DNA from: CAYREV01 sp964423345
GTDB lineage: Bacteria > Bacteroidota > Rhodothermia > Balneolales > Balneolaceae
Direction of reading: 5' to 3'
Length of the DNA stretch: 64,000 nt
Assembly: GCA_964423345.1 (NCBI GenBank)
Contig: CAYREV010000013.1
Coordinates: forward strand, 1 to 64,000
Positions 51,760 through 60,367 of the stretch are shown piece by piece. A program made the position numbers and the translations under genes. Position 1 is the first letter of the stretch, and every line of letters begins with the position of its first letter. The notes beneath the pieces were generated by a model that saw only the letters and a program-made list of their open reading frames with translations, searched no databases and was not told the origin of the DNA.

Positions 51760-52455
51760 ATGATGAGAATTGACATCATATCGGCAGTACCACAACTGTT
51801 GGAAAGTCCGCTCAACCACAGTATTGTCGGCAACGCACAAGACAACAACCGTGTTGAGATTCATGTTCATGACCTGCGTGATTATTCGGATGACAAACAC
51901 AACAAGGTGGATGATTATCCCTACGGAGGCGGGGCCGGCATGGTGCTGACGCCCCAGCCCATATTTTCCTGTGTTAACAAGCTGAAGGAACAGCGGGAAT
52001 ATGACGATATCATCTTTACGGCACCGGACGGGGTCCCGTTTGAGCAGCAACATGCCAACGACTTTTCCCTCAAGGGCAACCTGATCTTTTTGTGCGGACA
52101 CTACAAGGGGGTCGACCAGCGCGTGCGAGATACCCTGATAACCAGGGAATTCAGCATCGGCGATTATGTGCTTTCGGGAGGAGAACTCCCCGCAATGGTG
52201 ATGATCGATGCCATTGTGAGGCTGCTGCCCGGCGTTTTGGGCGATGCAGAAAGCGCATTAGGCGACTCTTTCCAGGACGGCTTGCTGGAGGGTCCCGTTT
52301 ATACGCGTCCCGCCGAATATAAGGGACTGCAGGTACCGGACGTATTACGTTCCGGAGACCATCAAAAAGTTGAAGAGTGGCGGCATAAACAGTCGCTGGA
52401 ACGGACCAAAAAGGTCCGACCGGACATTTACAAAAAATTTAGAAAAGAACAGTAG
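51760..52455 (+). CDS. trmD: tRNA (guanine37-N1)-methyltransferase TrmD
   Basis: SPOUT-family enzyme that makes m1G37 in tRNAs read as CNN, preventing +1 frameshifts. About 231 residues: [12 protein letters not shown], the [17 protein letters not shown] segment, [15 protein letters not shown], and the trefoil-knot SAM site [19 protein letters not shown], then a C-terminal helical domain starting [13 protein letters not shown]. Two consecutive ATG codons (51760, 51763) open the frame; either could serve. Coupled to rimM. Confidence 0.95.
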   Translation: MMRIDIISAVPQLLESPLNHSIVGNAQDNNRVEIHVHDLRDYSDDKHNKVDDYPYGGGAGMVLTPQPIFSCVNKLKEQREYDDIIFTAPDGVPFEQQHANDFSLKGNLIFLCGHYKGVDQRVRDTLITREFSIGDYVLSGGELPAMVMIDAIVRLLPGVLGDAESALGDSFQDGLLEGPVYTRPAEYKGLQVPDVLRSGDHQKVEEWRHKQSLERTKKVRPDIYKKFRKEQ

Positions 52456-52470
52456 CTAGAGGAATCTATC

Positions 52471-52917
52471 ATGGATAAATTAAAATTAGCAGAACAAGCA
52501 TTAATACACGACGATATCCCCTCCTTCAGGGCGGGAGATACGGTAAACGTACATTACCGCGTTCGTGAGGGTGACAAAGAACGCATTCAGCAATTTGAAG
52601 GGGTGGTTATCTCCCGTAAGGGTACCGGACCGAACCAGACGTTTATGGTCCGCAAGATATCCGCCGGTAACATCGGTGTTGAGCGTGTTTTTCCCCTCTA
52701 CTCTCCATTTGTAGCAAAAATCGAGGTGAAAAAGGAAGGCGATGTACGCCGATCCAAGCTGTACTACCTGCGCGACCGCCAGGGTAAGGCCGCCCGTATC
52801 AAGGAGAAAGATCGCCGGGATGAAAATGGTAACGGCAACACCCCGAAGGCCAAACAGGCTCCCGCAGCCGAAGAGGAGCCGGCCGTGGAGGAGAAAGCTT
52901 CTTCCGAAGAGGAATAA
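52471..52917 (+). CDS. rplS: 50S ribosomal protein L19 with acidic tail
   Basis: Protein at the 30S-50S interface. Residues 1-115 match bL19: [56 protein letters not shown] and [17 protein letters not shown]. Residues about 120-148 add an Ala/Glu-rich tail ([17 protein letters not shown]) absent from the usual protein. Two of the ribosomal proteins in one operon thus have acidic extensions. Last gene of the ffh operon, followed by a hairpin at 52989-53012. Confidence 0.95.
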   Translation: MDKLKLAEQALIHDDIPSFRAGDTVNVHYRVREGDKERIQQFEGVVISRKGTGPNQTFMVRKISAGNIGVERVFPLYSPFVAKIEVKKEGDVRRSKLYYLRDRQGKAARIKEKDRRDENGNGNTPKAKQAPAAEEEPAVEEKASSEEE

Positions 52918-52988
52918 GCGGGGCTTAATCCGGCAGCAGGGCATTACTTCCTCTCACAGGTAGTGTACTGCAGTTCCAACCGTTCTAT

Positions 52989-53012
52989 ACCGGGCTTATT
53001 TAAAGGCCCGGT
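52989..53012. terminator. Terminator hairpin between rplS and the convergent methyltransferase
   Basis: ACCGGGC (52989-52995) pairs perfectly with GCCCGGT (53006-53012) around a 10-base A+T loop that contains the stop of the minus-strand gene. It ends the ffh operon on one side and the methyltransferase gene on the other. A short U tract is lacking. Confidence 0.55.
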
Positions 53013-53544
53013 AAACAGTCATCGGTGGAATATTACGCCATTCCCATTCCGTCTTCACGCCTCCAAATACTTCCTGCAGCGGACCTTTCAGGTGGCCCGA
53101 GGTTTGATAGGCCAGGAAAGCGCCTCCTTGCCTGAGAATCATTTTGCTCTGCCTGAGGATCGACATCTTGACTTCCCGGTCCAGAAAGGAGAAGGGGATA
53201 CCGGAAATAATATAGTCGACCTCGTCTTTTTCATCCTCTCCTATCAACTCCTTAACATATTCCACACTCTCGTTAAAAAGCCGAACTCTTGAATCGTCAA
53301 TCTCCTCCAGCTTTTCAAACAGGCGTTCGTTGGTTTCGAACATGGCCAGGGAGGATCCTTCCGTCATATTGTTCAGCAGGTAACGGGCAAACACCCCGGC
53401 CCCGGCCCCGTACTCGACAATGCGGATATCTTTGGAGAAGTCTATGGGCCTGCACACCGTCTGCACACAAAAACGCGAAGTAGGCGTGACCGATGCCACG
53501 TCCTTATCCATAAAAAAACTTCTGAGATATGTTAATGTGCTCAT
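52996..53544 (-). CDS. Class I SAM methyltransferase, PmtA-like
   Basis: Protein of 182 residues with a Rossmann methyltransferase fold: motif I IVEYGAGAGVFARYLL, an acidic post-II residue in MFETNERLF, and motif IV DYIISGIPFSFLD. The N-terminal TYLRSFFMDKDVASVTPTSR and the overall pattern resemble bacterial phospholipid N-methyltransferases (PmtA) and KsgA-related enzymes, so the substrate could be phosphatidylethanolamine, but this is a resemblance only. It is co-directional with uvrB, which lies upstream 35 bases away. Confidence 0.75.
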   Translation of the reverse strand: MSTLTYLRSFFMDKDVASVTPTSRFCVQTVCRPIDFSKDIRIVEYGAGAGVFARYLLNNMTEGSSLAMFETNERLFEKLEEIDDSRVRLFNESVEYVKELIGEDEKDEVDYIISGIPFSFLDREVKMSILRQSKMILRQGGAFLAYQTSGHLKGPLQEVFGGVKTEWEWRNIPPMTVYRAFK

Positions 53545-53579
53545 AGTCGGAATAGGTACATATTTTCTTTTGGCAGCAG

Positions 53580-55628
53580 CTAAAGTTCGTTCTTCAGCTG
53601 CTCAATCTGGTCGCGAATTCGGGCGGCCTCTTCAAACTCCATATTCTTGGCGGCAGTGTACATGGAATCTTTCAGATATTCCAGAAACTTCTCCTTGCTT
53701 TCGAAGGTTACCTCTTTCATGGCCGGGTTGGCCTTGTATTTGATCCCCTCCTCGGCCACCTTGACCCTTTCCAGCGGCTCTCTTTCGCCCTCACCCTCTT
53801 CATCGAGGTCGAATGACTGCGTGGATATCAATGCCGGGTCCACCAGGGGCTTGAGTTCCTTTTCAATGGTTTTCGGTGTTATGCCGTGCTCCTCGTTATA
53901 TTCTTTCTGGACCTTTCGGCGCCGTTCGGTCTCTTCGATCACCGTTCGCATACTGTCGGTAATCCTGTCGGCATACAGTATGGCCTTGCCCTCCACATTT
54001 CGGGCGGCCCGCCCAATAATCTGGAACAGGGAGGTTTCGGACCGGAGGAAACCCTCCTTGTCGGCATCGAGGATAGCCACCAGGCTGAGTTCGGGGATGT
54101 CAATGCCTTCCCGCAGCAGGTTGATACCCACCAGCACGTCGAAATCACCGCGCCGGTACTTGAACAGCACCTCCACCCGCTCCATAGCGTTTAACTCGCT
54201 GTGCATGTAGGCGGCGGATATCCCAATATTTTTGAGGTACTCGCTCAGCTCTTCACTCAGCCGCTTGGTCAGGGTAATGCACAAGACCCGGTGCCCCTTC
54301 TCCACTCTCTTCCTTATTTCATCGATAAGGTCGTCAATCTGGTTGTCCACAGGGCGCACTTCAATCTCGGGTTCCATCAGCCCGGTGGGCCGCACGATCT
54401 GCTCGACAACCACCCCTCCGCATTTCTCCAGCTCATAGTCGCTCGGAGTGGCGCTCACGAAGATAGCCTGGTTGACCATCCCCTCCCACTCCTCAAATGT
54501 CAGGGGACGGTTGTCCATGGCCGAGGGCAGTCGAAATCCGTGCTCCACCAGTTCAATTTTCCTGGAGCGGTCGCCCCCGTACATGGCGGATATCTGCGGG
54601 ACCGTCTGGTGACTCTCATCCACCACCAGCATGAAGTCGTCCGGAAAATAGTCAAACAGGCAGTAAGGCCTTTCCCCGGGCTTCCTGTTGCTAAGGTAGC
54701 GGGAGTAGTTTTCAATACCCGAGCAGTAGCCGATCTCCTGCATCATCTCAATATCGAAGAGGGTGCGCTGCTCCAGTCGTTTGGCCTCCAGGTATTTTTG
54801 CTCATCCTTGAGCACCTCCACCCGCCAGTTAAGCTCGTCCCGTATCTGATCAATGGCCTCTTCGAGCCGGTCCTGTGTCGTTACATAGTGGGAGGCCGGA
54901 TAGATTCTAAACTCCTCGACCGTATTGATAATTTCGCCCGAATCCACGTCGAAGATCTCCATCTTCTCTATCTCATCCCCCCAAAACGTAATACGGAGTC
55001 CATCTTCGGCATAGGCGGGATACAGGTCGACCACATCCCCCCGTACCCGGAAGGTGCCTCGACCGAAGTCGTTGTCCTTTCGGGTATAGTGAAGGTCAAC
55101 CAGGTCGTACAGCAGCGTGTTACGGGGAATCTCTTTTCCCGTCTCCAGATTTATGATCAGCTTCTCATACTCCGAGGGGGATCCGATGCCGTAGATACAG
55201 CTTACCGACGAGACGATGATCACATCGCGACGGCCCGATAACAGCGAGCTCGTAGCCCGGAGTCGAAGCCGCTGGATCTCGTCGTTAATCGACAAATCTT
55301 TTTCGATATACTTGTCCTGTGAAGAAAGGTATGCCTCGGGCTGGTAGTAATCGTAATACGATATAAAGAACTCAACGCGGTTCTCCGGGAAGAAATCGCT
55401 GAGCTCCCGGTACAGCTGTGCCGCCAGGGTCTTGTTGTGGCTCATCACCAGGGTGGGCTTCTCCACCTGGTCGATCACATCGGCGATGGTTCGCGTTTTT
55501 CCCGAACCGGTGATGCCCAGCAGCGTCTGATATTTATCTCCCTGGTTGATGCCCTCCACCAGTTCTTCAATAGCCTCGGGTTGGTCTCCGGCAGGGGGCC
55601 AGGGCGACTGTAAGTTAAAATGGGACAT
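53580..55628 (-). CDS. uvrB: Excinuclease ABC subunit B
   Basis: Damage-verifying helicase-like subunit of nucleotide excision repair, 682 residues. Walker A is GITGSGKT near residue 40, the beta-hairpin is YYDYYQPEAYLSSQDKYIEK, and helicase motifs include VVDESHQT, MHSELNAMERV, VGINLLREGIDIPE and QIIGRAARN. The C-terminal UVR helical hairpin for UvrC and UvrA contact is complete (MEFEEAARIRDQIEQLK). Start at the ATG at 55628 rather than the TTG three codons earlier. UvrA and UvrC are not in the window. Confidence 0.97.
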   Translation of the reverse strand: MSHFNLQSPWPPAGDQPEAIEELVEGINQGDKYQTLLGITGSGKTRTIADVIDQVEKPTLVMSHNKTLAAQLYRELSDFFPENRVEFFISYYDYYQPEAYLSSQDKYIEKDLSINDEIQRLRLRATSSLLSGRRDVIIVSSVSCIYGIGSPSEYEKLIINLETGKEIPRNTLLYDLVDLHYTRKDNDFGRGTFRVRGDVVDLYPAYAEDGLRITFWGDEIEKMEIFDVDSGEIINTVEEFRIYPASHYVTTQDRLEEAIDQIRDELNWRVEVLKDEQKYLEAKRLEQRTLFDIEMMQEIGYCSGIENYSRYLSNRKPGERPYCLFDYFPDDFMLVVDESHQTVPQISAMYGGDRSRKIELVEHGFRLPSAMDNRPLTFEEWEGMVNQAIFVSATPSDYELEKCGGVVVEQIVRPTGLMEPEIEVRPVDNQIDDLIDEIRKRVEKGHRVLCITLTKRLSEELSEYLKNIGISAAYMHSELNAMERVEVLFKYRRGDFDVLVGINLLREGIDIPELSLVAILDADKEGFLRSETSLFQIIGRAARNVEGKAILYADRITDSMRTVIEETERRRKVQKEYNEEHGITPKTIEKELKPLVDPALISTQSFDLDEEGEGEREPLERVKVAEEGIKYKANPAMKEVTFESKEKFLEYLKDSMYTAAKNMEFEEAARIRDQIEQLKNEL

Positions 55629-55921
55629 GGGTTGCAAAAATCTTATTCTTTAACCCCGCATCAAATGTCAAAACCAATGAACGGGAATAACTTTTTATCC
55701 GGCGGTTCCTGATACCGATGATTTTGACGGCTGTTTTTTACGGAATATCATAAAACGTAAAATAGCTGTAATCATTCGTCAAAAATCACATATTTTTAGG
55801 GCAATTGAAATGATTATTTTAAAAACTCTTCCCGACCACCGGGAGATTCTTTCTGTTGGTATATCAACACCTTCAACAGGAAACCTAAAAATGCCGGGAT
55901 AACACTTACAACCTTTAGCGT

Positions 55922-56706
55922 ATGTCACCCAAAGAACAGCAGCTGAATCCGCAACGTGAACGCATTGACGAAATTGACCGTCAGATACTGGACCTGCTCA
56001 CCGAAAGGAAGGGTATTGTCCGGGAAGTGGTGGAAAAAAAGGTAAAGAACCAACTGCCCATTTTCGCACCCGAACGCGAAGAGGCGAAGATCGACGCTTT
56101 CCGCGAGATGGCAGCCCGGCGCGACCTCGATCCTGTATGGGCCGAGGATTTTCTGCGCATGATCATGGCCGCCTCAAGGGCCAGCCAGTCGACCGACAAG
56201 TTCCCCCGGGCTACGGATGAGCCCAAACATATCCTTGTAGTCGGTGCCAAAGGAGGCATGGGAAGCCTTTATTCCAACATCATTGAGCAGACAGGCCACC
56301 ATCTCTACAAAATTGACAAGCACAACTGGCATGAGCTGGCGGATATAGCCCCCCGGCTCGACCTGGCTATCGTATCCGTGCCCATCAATGTTACGGTGGA
56401 TGTGATAGGCCGACTCGCTCCCAAACTGCATAAAAATACCATCCTGGCCGACTTCACCAGCAATAAGGCCAAACCCATTGAGGCAATGAAAGAATCCCAT
56501 AAGGGCCCCATCCTCGGCCTGCACCCCATGCATGGGCCCGACGTTCATAACCTGTCCAAACAGCTGATGGTTTACTGTCCGGCCCGCGGGGGAGAAGAGA
56601 TGAACTGGGTGGCCGAACAGTGCCGGCTCTGGGGCATGAGGGTCATCGAGGCCGATGCTGAAAAGCACGACCATGTGATGCATATGGTGCAGGGGCTTCG
56701 CCACTT
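55922..56706 (+). CDS. tyrA: Bifunctional chorismate mutase/prephenate dehydrogenase, 3' end lost in gap
   Basis: The first 261 codons of a T-protein of tyrosine biosynthesis. Residues about 8-95 are an AroQ-type chorismate mutase (RERIDEIDRQILDLLTERKG, with the catalytic Arg and Lys of the helix). From about residue 100 comes the dehydrogenase: NAD-binding ILVVGAKGGMGSLYSN, VSVPINVTVDVIG, LHPMHGP and EKHDHVMHMVQGLRH. The frame runs into the N run. Enterobacterial T-proteins are about 370 residues, so roughly 110 are missing. The first 25 residues of the dehydrogenase part contain the Rossmann glycines as GAKGGMG. Confidence 0.93.
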
Positions 56707-56806
56707 NNNNNNNNNNNNNNNNNNNNNNNNNNNNNNNNNNNNNNNNNNNNNNNNNNNNNNNNNNNNNNNNNNNNNNNNNNNNNNNNNNNNNNNNNNNNNN
56801 NNNNNN
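56707..56806. other. Assembly gap (100 N)
   Basis: Exactly 100 N, a scaffolding placeholder whose true length is unknown. The end of tyrA (about 110 residues) and the ATPase domain of the convergent kinase (about 130 residues) are both missing, so at least about 700 bases are probably absent, if the contigs are truly adjacent. Confidence 0.95.
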
Positions 56807-58016
56807 AGTTTTTCGTGGATGGTTGCCATGGAGTTAATTCTCATGTGGCTCTCCCTGAACAGCTCTCCTATCTCTTCATTATCGCTTTTCAACGACTGAA
56901 GCTGCAGCAGCCCGGAAACAACCGCCAGGTTGTTTTTGACCCGGTGGTGGATCTCCTGCAAGAGTACCTCCTTTTCTTTTAGGGAATCCCTGATCTTTTG
57001 CTCCTTCTCTTTGATCGCCGTTATATCTCTTAGCACGGTTTGGATGGCATCCTCCCCCTTATACTTGATGGGTATGGAATGAGCTTCTATGAACCGCTCC
57101 TCTCCGTCGAGACCGATAATACGCTGCTCGGATGAAGTCACATGCTCCAGGCTCTCAATTTCCTGCTTTCGTTTTTTAGCCTTCTCAAGCTCCTGCTCCG
57201 GCACAAAATCAAAAATATCTTTTCCCAGCAGATCCCCGCGCTCTTTCGCACCCAGCAACTCCACCGCTTTCTTGTTGACAAATTCAAATTTCCCCTTCAC
57301 CGTTACAAATACCGGGAGCGGGTTATCAACCACCAGTTTCTGCCAGCGCTCCTCCGTCTCCTTAAGGGCCAGCTGTGCTTTTTTACGTTCGGTTATATCC
57401 TTTGCCACCCCAAACACTCCGACAATCTCGTCCTCTACATAGATAGGTAGGTTGACCACATCCACATGGATTTTCTCCCCGTTTTTGTGAATTCCCGACG
57501 CCTGGTACGACTGGGCTTCACCCTGCGCTGCTTGGGCAAAACGCTCCTGCACGAAATCCCGGTCTTCTTCAGTTATAAGAGGTGCAAAATTAAGATCCAC
57601 CAGCTCATCGATGGTATACCCCGTCAACTCCCCAAGGGCTTGGTTTGCCATCTGGAAATTACCCTCCAGGTCAAAGGAGTATACGGCACTGGGATTGTGA
57701 TCAAACAGGGATTTAAACTGTTGCCGGCTCTTCTGCAGTTCCCGTTCCCTTCGCTTGGTCTCCGTAATATCCTGAAGAACCGCTTGCAGTGCGGGCTTCC
57801 CATTATAGGTAATCCTGGAAACATGGGACATGACGATCTTACTTTTGCCGTCCAGGGATTTCAGTTTATATTGAACGGGCTCCATTTCCTCAATTTCACC
57901 GGCTTGCCGTAAACGACTTCTCAGCTGATCCTGGTATTCATCGGTGGTAAACAGGGAGGCGGCTTTGCCGATAATCTTCTCCTTATCTTCCGCCCCCATC
58001 ATTTCCACTCCCGCCT
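56807..58016 (-). CDS. Multi-PAS HisKA_2 histidine kinase, central part (contig between two gaps)
   Basis: An open frame through the whole 1210-base contig, coding on the minus strand for about 403 residues. From its N-terminal side: the second half of a PAS/PAC domain (GVEMMGAEDKEKIIG to LQDITETKRRE), a full PAS domain (SLFDHNPSAVYSFDLEGNFQ to GVAKDITERKKAQ), a third PAS (LVVDNPLPVFVTVKGKFEF to LRDITAIKEKEQ) and the HisKA_2 helix LLQEIHHRVKNNLAVVSGLL with the phospho-accepting histidine. The ATPase domain would be in the gap at 56707-56806. Same kinase class as the fusion at 9231-10274. The sensed signal is unknown. Confidence 0.88.
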
Positions 58017-58116
58017 NNNNNNNNNNNNNNNNNNNNNNNNNNNNNNNNNNNNNNNNNNNNNNNNNNNNNNNNNNNNNNNNNNNNNNNNNNNNNNNNNNNN
58101 NNNNNNNNNNNNNNNN
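58017..58116. other. Assembly gap (100 N)
   Basis: A second 100-N placeholder. It interrupts the PAS kinase between its membrane anchor and its first visible PAS fragment. Reading frames on the two sides cannot be related because the true length is unknown. Confidence 0.95.
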
Positions 58117-58301
58117 TTGGCTATTCTTTCGGCTTCTCTCAATCGGTACTCGCTTTCCCGTACCTCACTTGTGGCTTTCAGTCGCCAAAAACCGTAGGCC
58201 AGAAATCCCAAAAACATCAACAATACTATAATCAATGCTTCATCGGACAGGGAACCAACATTCCCTTGCATAAAATATATAAGAAAAGCACAATCCTTCA
58301 T
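58117..58301 (-). CDS. N-terminal fragment of membrane-anchored PAS kinase
   Basis: 61 codons ending in the gap. A single membrane helix (about 20-40, EALIIVLLMFLGFLAYGFW) is followed by a charged linker and RESEYRLREAERIA, the usual lead-in to a PAS domain. It most likely belongs to the same gene as 56807-58016, making one anchored multi-PAS kinase. The ATG at 58301 or the one at 58271 may be the start. Confidence 0.7.
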
Positions 58302-58431
58302 TTAATTAATACCCTCTTAGACCCAAGACCTGAATGGGTAACCCTCATCAGGTCCACGATAAGATTCTTTAGCCCTAAAAATCGATATTTGCATCATGGT
58401 CTGATTAAAGGGGCATATAATCATTTAATTT

Positions 58432-59052
58432 TTAACTTTGTCCCGCCAATTTCAATAAAAACTTCCTGAAGGCAGGAGTATCGTATTCGGCCATCCCCTC
58501 CCTGGATGCCACAATATTCCCGCTTTTGTCAACCACAAAGGTGGTGGGAACCACTTCGCTTTGAAAAACAGGCGGTCTTCGTGCGCCTAAAATGTAAACG
58601 GGAAAGGTAAACTCCTTCCTTTGAATAAATGACCGGGCCTTGTCACGCGACTCATCCAATGATACCATGACAAACACAACATCTTCCCTGCTGCCCACCT
58701 TTTCATAAAGGGACTGGATGTTGGGCATCTCGGCTATACAGGGAGGACACCAGGTGGCCCAGAAGTTGATAAATATAACCTTGTCCCTGTAACGTCCGAG
58801 GTCCAATTTCTCCCCCTCCAGGCTTATCAGCTCCAGGCTATAGTCTGCCCGGACCTTCCTCTCCCTGTATTCAGAATGCTCTATATCGGGCTGCATCAAG
58901 CCGGTCCACAGCAGGGCCTGCTGCATGCGTCCCAATACTTCCGTATGGAGTCCGGTTACATACAGCAGGCCCGGAATGGACAGTAGAATAATCCATTCCA
59001 GGACTTCCCTTTTCCAGCTTTTTCTGTTTTTTGATGAGTGTCGGTCTTTCAT
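58432..59052 (-). CDS. TlpA-like membrane-anchored thioredoxin-fold oxidoreductase
   Basis: Protein of 206 residues with an N-terminal membrane helix (about 18-34) and a periplasmic TlpA/ResA-type domain: LGRYRDKVIFINFWATWCPPC with the redox pair Cys102/Cys105, VMVSLDESRDKA and the cis-proline loop VVPTTFVVDKSGNIV. It likely reduces disulfides in the periplasm, for example of apocytochromes, although no cytochrome biogenesis genes are near. I prefer the ATG at 59052 to a TTG six codons earlier. Located 27 bases downstream of the nitroreductase gene on the same strand, perhaps one transcript. Confidence 0.88.
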   Translation of the reverse strand: MKDRHSSKNRKSWKREVLEWIILLSIPGLLYVTGLHTEVLGRMQQALLWTGLMQPDIEHSEYRERKVRADYSLELISLEGEKLDLGRYRDKVIFINFWATWCPPCIAEMPNIQSLYEKVGSREDVVFVMVSLDESRDKARSFIQRKEFTFPVYILGARRPPVFQSEVVPTTFVVDKSGNIVASREGMAEYDTPAFRKFLLKLAGQS

Positions 59053-59079
59053 ATAAATCGATCCGGCCAAATATTCATG

Positions 59080-59748
59080 CTATTTGAAGGTCGCTATCTC
59101 CTCCAGGGGTTTCTTGGATATATCCGGCACCTTGACTCCTTCCGCCGGATAACCCACCACCAGCAGTAAAAACGGACGTTCATTTTCGGGCCGGTCCAGT
59201 ATTTCGTTGAGGAATCCCATCGGACTCGGGGTATGGGTCAGGCAGGCCAGGCCCGCCCTGTGGATGGCGGTTATCAACATGCCGGTGGCAATGCCTACCG
59301 ATTCCTTGACATAGTAGTTGCGTACTTTTTCACCCGAATCCGTAAGCCCATATCGTTCTGAAAAGATGGCTATCAGATAGGGCGCCCGCTCCAGGAAGGG
59401 TTTGTCCTGGTCGGTTCCCAGCGGTTCCAGGGCTTCAAGCCACTCCTCCGAGGCTCGACGCTCGTAGAATTCCTTCTCTTCCTCTTCGGCGGCCTCCCGT
59501 ATCCTGCTCTTTAAATCAGCATCCTGCACAACCACAAAATGCCAGGGCTGCATGTTGGCCCCGTTCGGCGCCGTGCCGGCCGCCCTTATGCAGTTTTCTA
59601 TAATATCTGTTGGCACCGGCCGGTCGGAGAACTCCCGTACCGTGCGGCGCCTTTTCATCTCTTCATAAAATGAACGTGCCCGGCGGCGCATCTCGTCCAC
59701 TTCATATTCCCTGTATTCGGTATGCGGCACAAAGTCGTTTTTGCCCAT
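59080..59748 (-). CDS. Iodotyrosine deiodinase-like nitroreductase-fold flavoprotein
   Basis: FMN-binding protein of 222 residues. The family part begins [14 protein letters not shown] and [19 protein letters not shown]; the C-terminal half has [18 protein letters not shown] and [15 protein letters not shown]. Compared with human iodotyrosine deiodinase from memory, the alignment is gap-free over the active-site lid, and the three residues that hold the iodotyrosine zwitterion (human Glu157, Tyr161, Lys182) correspond to Glu91, Tyr95 and Lys116 here. Bacterial homologues with deiodinase activity are known from Bacteroidota. Whether this enzyme meets halotyrosines in the cell is unknown; a general nitroreductase is the alternative. 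Confidence 0.82.
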   Translation of the reverse strand: MGKNDFVPHTEYREYEVDEMRRRARSFYEEMKRRRTVREFSDRPVPTDIIENCIRAAGTAPNGANMQPWHFVVVQDADLKSRIREAAEEEEKEFYERRASEEWLEALEPLGTDQDKPFLERAPYLIAIFSERYGLTDSGEKVRNYYVKESVGIATGMLITAIHRAGLACLTHTPSPMGFLNEILDRPENERPFLLLVVGYPAEGVKVPDISKKPLEEIATFK

Positions 59749-59800
59749 AACAATTCAGCGTTTAAGCATTGGCTAAAACCAACTATTAATAATTTCAGTT

Positions 59801-60367
59801 TCAAATATCCTCTTTAACAGTGCATCCCACACGAGAAGGGTGGTCCGTTACCCGCCGTTCCGTTGAGATATCCCTGATGATCCATAGCATCAAAAAGTCG
59901 CCGGCGGCCACCAGTGTAAACAAAAATCCGAAAACCGACAGGAATCCAGACCCAAAGACCATGCCGGTAACAAACGGAATCACACCCAGTAGTAAACCGG
60001 GTATCAAAACGCCGACCCTGTAGGCTCCGGCCGACATCGGCTCATTGCAATGGGCATAGGGAGACAGTGCCCTGAGATTAAAACCAAACGTCATGGAATC
60101 CCAGCCCAATCCAGATGCGGCCATCCAGGCCCACGCATGCAAAAGTTCATGAAGTACAATGCCCGCTACCGCCGACGGCAATAAAATTTCCAGGTGTGAA
60201 AACATATAAGTGAAATCCACCCTCATTTTTTCCCACCCCCAAAGCATCACATATACAGCGCAGTAGATCCCGGCCGTGGGCAGCAGTATCAGCAGGCTTT
60301 TCCCGTTGGCCTCGAGGGCCGACAGTGAATAGCTGTCCCCGGTATCATCCTTATTCGGTTGGGCCAT
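59801..60367 (-). CDS. DUF3267-like membrane zincin
   Basis: Membrane protein of 188 residues with about four hydrophobic segments. GIVLHELLHAWAW on the second helix has the HExxH zinc motif, and GVLIPGLLLGVIP and AAGDFLMLWIIRDI fit the DUF3267 (putative zincin peptidase) pattern, which resembles a reduced site-2 protease. The start MAQPNKDD at 60367 overlaps the end of the upstream gene by 17 bases, a coupled arrangement. The earlier in-frame codons lie deep inside that gene and are not used. Substrate unknown. Confidence 0.8.
   Translation of the reverse strand: MAQPNKDDTGDSYSLSALEANGKSLLILLPTAGIYCAVYVMLWGWEKMRVDFTYMFSHLEILLPSAVAGIVLHELLHAWAWMAASGLGWDSMTFGFNLRALSPYAHCNEPMSAGAYRVGVLIPGLLLGVIPFVTGMVFGSGFLSVFGFLFTLVAAGDFLMLWIIRDISTERRVTDHPSRVGCTVKEDI

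Noticed and set aside
56572..56899. Open frames drawn through the N runs
   Set aside because: Reading frames cannot be carried across gaps of unknown length; only the parts outside the gaps are annotated.
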